Source: Nitzschia sp. pyKryTriq1 (lineage: Eukaryota > Bacillariophyta > Bacillariophyceae > Bacillariales > Bacillariaceae). From it: a stretch of 64,000 bases of DNA. Numbering within the stretch: the stretch's first letter is position 1; the number at the start of each line of letters is the position of its first letter. The notes under the pieces were generated by a model. The model did not search any database, had not been told where the DNA came from, and saw only the letters and a program-made list of their open reading frames with translations. Of the stretch, positions 53,158 to 62,951 are shown one piece after another. The DNA lies in assembly GCA_956465555.1 (NCBI GenBank), contig OY101118.1, positions 2,873,751 through 2,937,750 of the forward strand. Reading direction: 5' to 3'. The position numbers and the translations under genes were made by a program.

Positions 53158-55482
53158 TCAGGAAGGGTGCCTGAAGTCTTCGTGCCGGATGTGATCGGCG
53201 ACAAGACCCGGCGGGGCTTCGGTGACTAACTCATCTGCCGTCGAAACAGGCTGGTGAAAGGAGTTCCGTTGAATAATTTCTGGAAATGCTCCAGACCAAG
53301 CGTGAATGATTTCTCTGGTGAGCTGTGGATGCTCTTCCTCCAATCGGGCCGGGGAGTCCGCAAAGCAGACAATCAATGTATTGACTCCACCACGAACTAC
53401 TGACATCATCACCGACGACGCGACCGCTCCAAGCACAAACCCAATACTAAAATAGAAAAAAATAAAGAGTGAGTAAACACCTGGCAAATAGTTTGTGTGA
53501 TCACATCACCCAATGCAAGCAATACTCACACAAAGGAAACATGTCGTGGGACTACCCCGTAGACGTAAAAGGTCGACGCGGGTGAAGAATCGTCGGCGTC
53601 CACTATCGGTAGTATAGAATCATCCTCATGCATAGAGTCCACCAGGATCGTAAATGCCCACATGCACAGGCCGGTCACGATACCCACAGTAAAGGTAATG
53701 CATCCAGTAACATAACTGACCAACCGCTCAGAGATGATGGACGTCCATCCTTTGGAGACGAAGAGTTCCAAAACCCTTCGTCCACTCTCAATATACCCGT
53801 ATCCGTATATTCCAATAAAGACATAGCTCCACTGATGAAAGTAATCCAAAACATCCTCCAAGACCCTCCCGCAACATTCAAAGATGCAAAAGCACAACCC
53901 ACAACACGAAGCATCGTTATTGTGGCGCCGAGATCGTGGATCCGGAATAATCTTTCGTAGGACCTGCATGACGCCTTGCAAGAGAGAGCCAAGGCAAATC
54001 GAACCAAACGAATAGGTCGCACTACGATAGACCGAAGAGGCTACAGCGGGAGAACAACATCCACGGGCTGCCTCCTTATCAAAGCACCATGTGGCCATGA
54101 CCCCGGCGACCGTCACCTCCACTGAATTCTGCGGTTCGTACAGTACCCGTAGGACAAATACGTGTATAAGAGGCGGGTCGCATAGGACTCACAACTTTTA
54201 CAATTACCATCGAGTGACGACGCCATCCACCAAAACTTACCATGAGCACTTTTGAAGTCCAGTAGCATGAGAGAAGCAACAAGAAGAATATGCCACCCTG
54301 CCCGCAATCCTTGTCGCTTTCGTCCGCCTTTTGCATGGTACTGCCATTGCCACTGAGCAGCCGAGTATTATTTGGATCATCCCACGTTTCCCATTCTTTG
54401 TCACCACTTTTATCCCCCCATTTCCCCCATTGGTCGCCACTCTTATTATCCCCCCAGTCGTCACCACTCTTATTGGTACCGGTGCTGTTACTCTTCATTA
54501 TCGAGCATTGATCATCCAAATACGCCATGGTCCCAAATGTGGCGTAGAGCCAAAAGAACATCCAAATGAGACTGAGATGGACGGAAAAGAAGGCCCACAG
54601 GTGGGTGCCCATATTGGCATTGATGCCGATCGTCGCGACTTTGAGATTGACAGCGGCAAATGGTATCATGGGCCACACTAGGCGAATATAATACACCACC
54701 GCTGTTCCCATCAGAGAAGTAACTATCCAAGTGCCAACATTGGGTGCAGCGATGATCCAGTAGATAATCCATGCCGAGACGAGGGGAACTGGCAGTAGTA
54801 GACTCAACCTGACCAGACTGGTAGAACAATTCGGTACGACAAACATCACCGTCGTATGGGCAAAGAAGAACGCAAAGAGCGCACCCGGAAGAATCGTCCA
54901 GAAAAAGATCCGAATGAAGTAAACGGAAATGTAGCCACTGACTTGAGATACAAATTGATCAAACTTTTGCCAATCCTCTGGAGTCATATCTTCGGACTGT
55001 AGCTCAATCTGCTCTCGAATAAATGTATAATTCATCATCTTGCCAATGTTCTCGTATCCTTGCGGACTCCAAACAATCCCAGCGTAAAGTACAGCCATCA
55101 ACTGCGCATAAAATAAGACGGCAAAGAACCAATCGCGGAAGACCGGACCGATCTTTTCGCCACCTTGCTCATCATCAGCATCATCACCACCACCACCACC
55201 ACCACCATCCTCGTCTGGTGCATTGGTCTCGTTGGTATCATAATTCCCTCTTCTTTCATTGCGTGGTCTGCCAGTTTGCGTGTAAACTGCCAATAGTGGT
55301 GTAGTTTCTTGTTGAGCCACGAAATAATCTGGATCTAGATCATCATCGATAATCACCGTTTCAAAGGCAGATTCCGGCGGTAACGGTGTAGCCACTACCA
55401 TGGGAGGATCCTGATGATACAATGGATCTCCATCCTTGATGATGTCGGTATCACCTACTATATTGACGTTTGTGGAAGCCAT
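53158..55482 (-). CDS. choline-transporter-like protein (CTL/SLC44 family)
   Basis: Three exons: 55482-54241, 54128-53530, 53446-53158 (introns 112 and 83 bp), 709 aa. Joins read SKVLMNSVEVTVAGVMATW and RHVSFVIGFVLG, both agreeing with the SLC44 pattern (conserved T.AGV.ATWWF-like segment, here ATWCF). The N-terminal 115 residues are acidic and polar with a poly-Gly run coded by (CAC)n on the plus strand. Ten or so membrane spans follow, starting at VFRDWFFAVLFYAQLMAVLY. An inserted hydrophilic loop rich in Gly, Asp, Trp and Lys (DDWGDNKSGDQWGKWGDKSG) sits in the middle of the membrane domain. The C-terminal domain has RGGVNTLIVCFADSPARLEE, matching the family's VCFAEDP motif. Substrate is probably choline, ethanolamine or a related osmolyte. 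Confidence 0.9.
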
Positions 55483-56196
55483 TATTTTGCTTGGTGAGTA
55501 TTAGAGATTTTGTGCGCCGCGACGTGAGATATATGAGGTGCGATGAAACACACGACTCACGACTCAAAATAACTGACTGCGATATGCTGTCGATGAAAAA
55601 AAATCCGGCTATCCAAAAGGATTATATATTATGCTCGAACAACGGTTGCCGCGGCTCTAAAAGACAATCTACTTCTTCTCGCATCTGCTGTATGAAACGA
55701 ATAGTTCATTATCGCTCATCAAGAAATGAACAAGTGCAGCAGACATGGTACCAATAGACATCATCACATGGATTCTTCTTCTTCGCATTCATTCATTCGA
55801 AACTGCGAAGATCCTGGAACCATCGCAAGCTGGAACGTCGCTCGCCGGCCGGCGCGGCACATGCGCATTCAATCCAATCGAAGGGATCGAAGATCGACCA
55901 AAAAACCCGTCCTGTGAGTTTTTGGTTTTTGCCATTTTTGCCGTCCAAAATCAAAAAACAGCATGCTATGATGAGCAGCAGCAGGGAGACATTGACGAGA
56001 ACAATCAATGTTTAAGTAGACGGAGGACAATGTTGTAAAAGTAGCTGCAGAACAGGAGAGAGAGAACGGCGTAAATTTGAAATTGGAATATCGGTGGCCA
56101 GCCCCGCAGTAGATCGCGTCATCACCTGGAACGAAGTCTCAAGATACGTACTTGGATCGATGGCACGGGTCTTTAAAATCTTGAACACTTGGAACG
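55483..56196. other. divergent intergenic region, no supported gene
   Basis: 714 bp between the transporter start and the OPR gene start. No GTACCGGTAC cluster is present, unlike most other divergent regions here. Several short frames are open but none has protein-like composition. Confidence 0.5.
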
Positions 56197-58473
56197 ATGC
56201 GGCGAATTTTAGTATCCGGTCTTCTGCGACGACGACTCAGCACTGCTGGTCGGCAAGTTTGCACTGGTGGACCCAATACTACTGCCTCTGTAGTGGTCCG
56301 AGCAGGAGGAGGAGCCTGCTCAAGCAGGAACGGGACAGAACCATCGAAACCATCGACAACGACTTCTCGGGTGCTGCTGCTGTTTCAAGATCGTCCAACT
56401 AATCCACGATCCTTTTCTTCAAGTACGGAACTGCGCAACAAACAAAGTGCCAATAAAAAGCCATCCAAGACGACCCTTGCTGAAGCGAAAACGAGAGAAA
56501 TCAACAGTCGGATTGTTTCTTTAGGAAAGAATCATCATGATTGGAGAGGCATCCTTGAGTTGTACCGAGTGGAAAGGGATCATTTCAATGATATCAATTT
56601 CGCAACCTCCATGAGTCAGCTAGGACGAATTCGATCGCTTCGAAAGGATGACACTCGTCTGGAGGAACTAATGGTGGATATTGCTACACACATAGCACAA
56701 AGAAACCATTCGGCAGCAGCGGGAGGATCATGGGAGCCAAGAGCAATTGCCAATGTTATCCACTCGGTTGCACGAATGCGATTGAAATCGGACGGAGCAA
56801 GGCAACTCATCAATACCATCGTCGATGGTGGCATTGATATGCGGCTCTTTGTTGAGAACGGCAACCCTCAAGCCATTGCCAACACTGCCTGGGCTTGTGC
56901 GAATCTGGAGGTTAGGTGCACCGCTTTGTTCGAGGCTATCAACGAGAAAGCAGCGTATCTTGTTGAAAACGGAAACGGTCAAAGTATAGCCAACACTGCG
57001 TGGGCTTGCGCGACTTTGGGGATTTACTGCCCTGCCTTGTTCAAGGCTATCGACCAGGAAGCCTCGTATCTCGTCGAAAATGGGACCCCTCAAGCTATTG
57101 CCAATACTGCCTGGGCTTGCGCGACTCTAGGATTTCAGTGTCCCGCTTTGTTCAAGGCCATCGACGAGAACGCCTTGTACCTTACCAGGAAAGGACAACC
57201 ACAAGAGATCGCGAACACTGCTTGGGCTTGTGCAACGTTGGGATTTGTGTCTCCTACCTTGTTCAAGGCTATGGATGAGCACGCATCGTTGTTTCTCGTT
57301 GAAAATGGGACCCCTCAAGCTATAGCTAACACGGCTTGGGCGTGTGCCACTCTGGGAGTTGAATGTCCAACTTTGTTCAACGCTATCAACAATAAAGCAC
57401 TGCGTATTGTTGCGAGCGGATCTCCTCAAAACATCGCGAACACTGCCTGGGCTTGTGCCACTTTGGGAGTTGAGTGCCCTGCATTTTTCAAGGCTATCGA
57501 CGAGCATGCTTCGTTTTTTTTGGAGTATGGAAATAGTCAAGAGATTGCCAACACGGCTTGGGCTTGTGCGACTTTGGGGGTTCTTAATCCGGCTTTGTTC
57601 AAGGCTATCAACGACAAGGCCTCGAATCTAGTTGAAAACGCAAGTTCACAAGCGATTGTCAACACTGTGTGGGCGTATGCGACGTTGGGGGTTGAATGTC
57701 CTTCCTTGCTCGACGCTATCAACAAGAAAGCCTTGTATCTGGTTGAAAACGGAAACCCTCGAGAAATCGCCAACACTGCCTGGGCTTGTGCGATTTTGGG
57801 AGCTCCATGCCCTTCCTTGTTCAAGGCTATCGACTCACACATGGCTTCCATTCTGGATTCTAGCAGTGTGCAAACCATCACAAATCTTTGCTATTCGTTT
57901 GCTATTTTAGATCTCGCCACCGACTACGAGTCTGCGTGTCGCATGCTATGGGATCGTGCGATAAAAATCGATCCGAATGAATTGTCGGACGAGGGTCATT
58001 GGCAACTTCTTCAGGCGTTTGTCATGTTATCCAGTGTAATCGAGCTTCCGCCCCCCAATGGGTTAAAAGAGCGTACTCGGTCCTTCCAAAGATACAATAA
58101 TACAGAGTCCAAATCCCAACGGGAAATGTCAGCGCTGTTGGAAGAGTTAGGCTTTGCCCATACAGCTGAAGCATCGTTGTTTCCGGACCATCCTTTTCTT
58201 CCCAAAGGATTGTTAGCGATCGATGTGGCGTCCAAAGAAGGAATGATCGCCTTTGAATTCGATGGGCCATCTCATTTTCTCCGCGATGTAACTACAGGTG
58301 AGGCATTGCTCGGAATGGAGAATGGGTCCACCAAGGCTAAGCGACGATTCTTGGAACGGTTGGGGTGGACAGTTGTGAATATTCGGTTCTCGGAGTGGAT
58401 GGAAGCAAAAACAGAAGCTGCAAAAATGGAACTCTTGGCCGAAAAGCTTTCTAGCCTTTCGAGTCTTGCTTGA
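56197..58473 (+). CDS. OPR-RAP organelle RNA-binding protein
   Basis: 758 aa, single exon. The N-terminus (MRRILVSGLLRRRLSTAG) is an Arg-rich amphipathic presequence, most likely mitochondrial. From about 205 to 590 run 37-38-residue octotricopeptide repeats: nine clear units with the core PQ.IANTAWACATLG and two worn ones at the ends (EPRAIANVIHSVARM, SVQTITNLCYSFAIL). Each forms a pair of helices and as an array binds a specific RNA sequence. The C-terminal RAP domain (about 680-745) shows IAFEFDGPSHFL and KRRFLERLGWTVVNIRFSEW, a nuclease-like fold. Such proteins control processing, stability or translation of one organelle transcript. The near-identity of the central repeats suggests recent expansion within the gene. 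Confidence 0.93.
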   Translation: MRRILVSGLLRRRLSTAGRQVCTGGPNTTASVVVRAGGGACSSRNGTEPSKPSTTTSRVLLLFQDRPTNPRSFSSSTELRNKQSANKKPSKTTLAEAKTREINSRIVSLGKNHHDWRGILELYRVERDHFNDINFATSMSQLGRIRSLRKDDTRLEELMVDIATHIAQRNHSAAAGGSWEPRAIANVIHSVARMRLKSDGARQLINTIVDGGIDMRLFVENGNPQAIANTAWACANLEVRCTALFEAINEKAAYLVENGNGQSIANTAWACATLGIYCPALFKAIDQEASYLVENGTPQAIANTAWACATLGFQCPALFKAIDENALYLTRKGQPQEIANTAWACATLGFVSPTLFKAMDEHASLFLVENGTPQAIANTAWACATLGVECPTLFNAINNKALRIVASGSPQNIANTAWACATLGVECPAFFKAIDEHASFFLEYGNSQEIANTAWACATLGVLNPALFKAINDKASNLVENASSQAIVNTVWAYATLGVECPSLLDAINKKALYLVENGNPREIANTAWACAILGAPCPSLFKAIDSHMASILDSSSVQTITNLCYSFAILDLATDYESACRMLWDRAIKIDPNELSDEGHWQLLQAFVMLSSVIELPPPNGLKERTRSFQRYNNTESKSQREMSALLEELGFAHTAEASLFPDHPFLPKGLLAIDVASKEGMIAFEFDGPSHFLRDVTTGEALLGMENGSTKAKRRFLERLGWTVVNIRFSEWMEAKTEAAKMELLAEKLSSLSSLA

Positions 58474-58942
58474 CGGGAGTGCATAGTACTTGACGGCTGT
58501 GTGTCAAGGCTGCTGGCAGCGATCCACCCGGAAATACTAGACTAGATAACGATCACTGCGACAACCCGGAATGAATCATCCACCGCGTTTCGTTTCGACG
58601 CACGTTTGGGGTCTTGTTGTTGTTTGCTCCACCACCTCCTTTTGAGACTGGTATATGCAGGAAAGCAAATGCAGACTTCAGGCCTTCAGAGGAACTCCGG
58701 ACTAGACTCTTCATCATCATCATCATCATCGCCATCGCAAGTTTCGGAGCAGTGCTGGCTGTTTTCACCACGGATGATTCATTCGTCCTTCAGAATTCTC
58801 GAAGTGGTTGTTACAGACATATTCCCCTCATCTTCGTCGGCTGGTGTCTGGATTGCCACTATTATTTTTAGCTGACTGTGTAAAAAATTTAGAAGAGCTG
58901 AGGACTTGGTGTTCTACTATTAGTATGCACAAGTACGGTGCA
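58474..58942. other. convergent intergenic region with (CAT)n tract
   Basis: 469 bp between two stop codons. A (CAT)n tract lies at about 58711-58731. Frames crossing it look hydrophobic (Ile runs) only because of the tract. They lack an ATG start, so I do not call a gene. Confidence 0.5.
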
Positions 58943-60256
58943 TTAATCTTCTTCCCAAAGCTGCGGGGAAAAGGTTTTGGAAAGAATTTTCCATCCATGG
59001 CCACCACCAGCACCTGCTGAAGTAGACTCATCATCATCGGTTCGTCGTCGTCGTCGTCCCAACAAAAGATGATCGACAAATACCAGTGTTTGTGCTCCGT
59101 TTCCTACCTTGACAGTGGCCGCTGCCGTGGCCACTCCTCCACCACTGCTAGTGACGTCCACTTGAACAATAGCATCATGACGTCTACTTGCCGGATCGTG
59201 TGGAGTTTGGGATGCCACCCCCTCTAAATAGGTGTCCAGCGACACTTCCACCAAGGTTCCGACTGGAGCTGACCATTCGGTCCGAGCTTGACTGGGAGAT
59301 GCCATGCCGACCGCCAAGAGACTGGCTTGGGGTGCAAACAAAACATTCTTGGCCTTTTCATAATCCTCTTGTCCACCCCCATGCTCAATGTTCAAATATT
59401 CTTGCAAGCATTCGATTAGAGATGCCACGTCTTCGCCGTTTCCGATAGTGCTGCTGCTGCTGCTGCTGCTGTTGCTGGATAAAGGTCCCACGACTTCTCG
59501 CACAATCACCCATCCATCGTTTGCCACCATGGAAGAGGAAGAAGGCGATTCTTGATCTAATCGTAAAAGTGAGATGTATCGCTGACTTCCATCCATGGCT
59601 TGTAGTTTCGCCAGTGCTGTCCTATCATCACTGAACTGCAACCAAGCAATGGTAGGAATCCAATCCAACGACGAAGACGATAACGATGACGAAGCGGAGC
59701 CGTCATTCGGCCGACGGGCCATCCACCCGCCACCAGCAGCAGCACGACTACCACTATCATCAGTATTCGTATGATCATCATGATGGTGACTGTGGTCATG
59801 ATGACTATGGTCATGATGCTGATGCTGATGTTGATGATCACGATTGTTGTCCACAAATGTCCAACGTAGCCCACTCGTAGCATGCCAGCAGGGAGAAGAA
59901 GTATCCTGATAGTATTGCGCCGCCGAATAATTGTGAACGCCATGAGAAGATTCGAGCAGTCTCAGGACATTTTGACTAGCCTTGGCGATATCCAAACCCA
60001 ATTGGATTGGTTGCCGAGGACCATGGCGCGAAGGCGGGGCTCCCATGAAACTCCCCCCATGGTTCATATGCGTACGGGTAGCAGTAATCGGAGTACCCGC
60101 CGACGATTGCTTTGGTGTTGTTGTCGTCCATCGTCGTAGGGCCAAAAACGACGGAGAACTGCTAGTGGTAGCAATATAGCACCGCCGCGATCCTCCATTA
60201 CTAGTCCTGGCGCATCGAACAGCATTCATCACCGTTCTTGCAGAGGTTGACATCAT
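58943..60256 (-). CDS. NTF2-like (lumazine-binding-2 type) protein with His-rich insertion
   Basis: 437 aa from the first ATG (60256), single exon. The N-terminus (MMSTSARTVMNAVRCARTSN) is basic, Ser/Thr-rich and without acids, a probable mitochondrial presequence. Residues from about 85 to the end resemble a NTF2/SnoaL-fold domain of the putative lumazine-binding kind: LIECLQEYLNIEHGGGQED, ASLLAVGMASPSQARTEW, HDAIVQVDVTS, TLVFVDHLLLGRRRR and GWKILSKTFSPQLW. Before that lies a diverged half (about 80-240) with CWHATSGLRWTFVD interrupted by a 28-residue His/Asp stretch (DHQHQHQHHDHSHHDHSHHH) that could bind Zn, Ni or Cu. A two-domain NTF2 arrangement is possible. Function unknown; fold call is moderately sure. 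Confidence 0.7.
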   Translation of the reverse strand: MMSTSARTVMNAVRCARTSNGGSRRCYIATTSSSPSFLALRRWTTTTPKQSSAGTPITATRTHMNHGGSFMGAPPSRHGPRQPIQLGLDIAKASQNVLRLLESSHGVHNYSAAQYYQDTSSPCWHATSGLRWTFVDNNRDHQHQHQHHDHSHHDHSHHHDDHTNTDDSGSRAAAGGGWMARRPNDGSASSSLSSSSLDWIPTIAWLQFSDDRTALAKLQAMDGSQRYISLLRLDQESPSSSSMVANDGWVIVREVVGPLSSNSSSSSSSTIGNGEDVASLIECLQEYLNIEHGGGQEDYEKAKNVLFAPQASLLAVGMASPSQARTEWSAPVGTLVEVSLDTYLEGVASQTPHDPASRRHDAIVQVDVTSSGGGVATAAATVKVGNGAQTLVFVDHLLLGRRRRRTDDDESTSAGAGGGHGWKILSKTFSPQLWEED

Positions 60257-60322
60257 GATGACAACTATCCGTATGGGTCTCAAGCTCACCTTTTCTTTCT
60301 TTCTTTGGCAAATACGAAGTAA

Positions 60323-60340
60323 ATGATGAAGAACGACGAC

Positions 60341-60372
<32 letters not shown>

Positions 60373-62026
60373 CGAAAGAAAGATTTTTCTGGATCGCGTT
60401 GACCCCTATCGCCCTCGCGAGGGACGAGAGCGGGAGCGACGACCGTCCGTGAAAAGGTTATTACGTGTAGAAGATTTTGCGTTCGTGGGTGTCACGGATG
60501 ACGTCACGATCTATGACAACCCATCTCAAAATTTTTGCATTTTCCATCCGACATCCGACACCATCATACTTCTTCCTCAGCAATATGACTTTGCATGCAT
60601 GCATGCATGCATGTATTGTCCCTTGGCAACTGTCTTATTGTGGTGGCTTTATTATTTGAACAGGGGCACCTCCTCGATCAGCCTTGTTGTTCCAAGTAGA
60701 ATAGGCTCCTTTACGAAATCACCATTACTGTTAGTGGTATTGCTACTTTCCCCCATGTCTACCGGTGCTGCAACGACAACGACGACGACGACAACGACGA
60801 CGACGACCACCGAAACGGTTCGCGGCGTCTGGCAACGTCAGTTCGAAGAAGATCCCGTGGGAGATGAAGCAAATGCGGATCGGGATACCTTGGTCTTTTG
60901 GACTCAGGCGCCCAAGAGTGGTATTTATGTCGATATTCGACTTCCCAAGGGATCTCTGGGACGAATGGATCGTGGTCGTTCGAATAACGACAACATCCCC
61001 AAATCACCCGCCGCCCTCCAAGCCCGCGGTAGCCTCCTGTCTTTGGCGAAAATACTATCCACAGCCGATCAGGCCATTCTTCTGCGTCAAAAGTCCTTTG
61101 CTGGAACTCTTCAGTTTTCATTGGGTGATACGACCGATTCGGGTGAAGCGTTGGCCAAGGATACTATCCTGGCGAATCTAGCCAAGGAAGCAGCAGCAGC
61201 AACTGCTGATGCTGGTGGTGGTGGTTGTGATGATGGTGCCTTGCCTCTTTGTACTTGCTTTTGGAAGCGAGAAATTGACTATCAACCCCCGTCGGGAGGC
61301 TTGGACATTGGAGTTTGTGCTTCCGCTCCGCCCAACGCGGATGGTAGTATTGATTTGCGGGAAACGGGCGACGATGGAAGTTATGCCGAAGGATGGCATC
61401 GATTGGTGGGGAGCGAATCTGGTCCCTTTTGGGCATGTCAATTATTGACGGAAGATGGAATGAATAGAACTGGATATTGGGTGCGCACGGGAAAGTACTT
61501 TGCCTATGCCATTGGGCGTCCCCACGATGAGGCGACGGCGGAAAAGTTGGGATGTTCTTCGAAAAGCTCGCAAATTCAAGGATGCGTCGGCAAGTCGCTG
61601 ACAGAAGCGGTCCAAGGATTGGTGGAAGGCGCTTCTTCTTCCTCCTCCTCTGACAACAACAACAACAACAACAATATCGATCAAGTGGAAGAATCTCTTT
61701 CCATGGTAGGAAGCTATGTTTGCGTCTTTGGTGAAATCACAAGCACTTCTACGACCACAGGAGAAGGACGAACGACGACCTGGAAGATTCAACACAGTAC
61801 TGATCCACGTCTGGTGGGTTGCGATTTGTTTGGGCCTGGGCCGGATTCGTGCAGTACGTTGAGCCATGAAAGTTCAAGCAATCCAGCAGCCGGTGCTGCC
61901 CTCGTCCTCCAAGAAGGAGATGTATTGTGCCAGACGGTTGTATTGGGTGGATGTACCCGTCGTTGGAAAGTGATCGAGGTGGATGATGCAGCCGTCATGA
62001 TGAAGGATTTACCGGGACTTTTGTAG
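60323..62026 (+). CDS. conserved protein of unknown function, start uncertain
   Basis: The frame is open from the ATG at 60323 (567 aa) but the true start may be 60611 (471 aa) or 60755 (423 aa). The first 145 codons are unusual (an acidic DEDEDED run, then sequence spanning a TGACGTCA site), and the ATG at 60323 lies only 67 bp from the start of the divergent gene. From 60611 on a hydrophobic stretch (KSPLLLVVLLLSPMSTG) could be a signal peptide. The core reads RGVWQRQFEEDP, DTLVFWTQAPKSGIYVDIRLP, CFWKREIDYQPPSGGLDIG and GSYAEGWHRL, then a beta-rich C-terminus with a poly-Asn/Ser insertion. I recall similar uncharacterised proteins with a W.Q....YVDIR.P motif in bacteria and algae. The fold may be lipocalin-like; no activity can be named. 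Confidence 0.75.
60499..60506. promoter_or_regulatory. perfect TGACGTCA bZIP/CRE site
   Basis: Palindromic TGACGTCA lies 243 bp upstream of the minus-strand NTF2-like gene start (60256) and inside, or upstream of, the plus-strand gene depending on which ATG is used. In diatoms this word is bound by bZIP proteins and aureochromes. Function here is inference. Confidence 0.4.
60593..60613. repeat. (GCAT)n microsatellite
   Basis: Five tandem GCAT units create ATG codons in all registers at 60595, 60599, 60603, 60607 and 60611. Two of them (60599 and 60611) are in frame with the downstream protein. Changes in repeat number would alter which of these is used as a start. Confidence 0.8.
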
Positions 62027-62951
62027 GAGCGTCAACACAAAAGGATCACCTGTTGCTCCAGGAGCAGTAGTAGCAAGTATAATATTATGCAAGCTAGTAG
62101 ACAAGCAATCGCTCTACTATACTAGTCCATGACGTGAACCCTTCCGTTATCGTTCTACTAGAAGTATCTCCGAGTGCAATATCAGAAGTGCGGTGAAATT
62201 CTTGCTAGAAGCTAGTACCGTGTCACAATTTCTGTCATACAAGCTCTGTGCGTCAGCTAAGTGCTAGTAGTACTAGCTACTGGAACTCTAGTAGTACTAC
62301 CTTTCGGAGCCGAAAGCCTCTAGGTCAACAACTTCATTTTCTCAGACTTGGTTCTTGCCGACTGAGACGATTGATGGAGTATTGTGTATTCGTACCCTGG
62401 TACCGCGGTATCTGGAGTGTGAGAAGAACATACTAGCAGGATGAGATGACAAGATAGAGTGACGAGGGGAAGAAAAGTCGAAGTAGTCCAAAGAAAAATG
62501 AATGATCATTCAGGGAGTGTCCGTCGTCGTCCGTCCTCGTGATTTGTTGGACCTCGCAGAGGAGGTGTTCGCGCTCTTCGCCGTGGTCGTGGGAGTCAAA
62601 CTTCAGAACAGAACTTTAATTTTTGGGAGCGCGCCACAAAAATTCGGAATCGATTTCCGGCGGTTTGCCCGTTTGATAGGTTCCGAGGATCTGCGCCTTC
62701 CGACTTGCACCTTTTATCGTGGGGTGAGATTGCTGTAGATCTGGGACAGGTGGCATGCATGGTGAAGAGCTTTTAGTAAGTGAGAGAGGCCGATGAAACA
62801 TGCGCAAGCATGCATGACGTCGGCTCCATCTTCTCTCTTCGCTGAATGAGCAGGAGTGGGAGTTCATTATTTTATTTCCTCTCTTGAACCAAGAGAAAGT
62901 CATCTGATTTTGATTGAGAGAGAGCAAAAACGTAGTTGGTGGACTGACTGG
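62027..62951. other. intergenic region upstream of the Mpv17-like gene
   Basis: 925 bp with several CTAGTA/TAGTAC words around 62080-62310 and a CCTGGTACCGCGGTATC word near 62396-62412. A TGACGTCG half-matching site is near 62816. No coding frame is supported. Confidence 0.5.

Noticed and set aside
58614-58871. Hydrophobic frame with an Ile run after the OPR gene
   Set aside because: The Ile run is simply the (CAT)n tract read in one register, and the frame has no ATG start.
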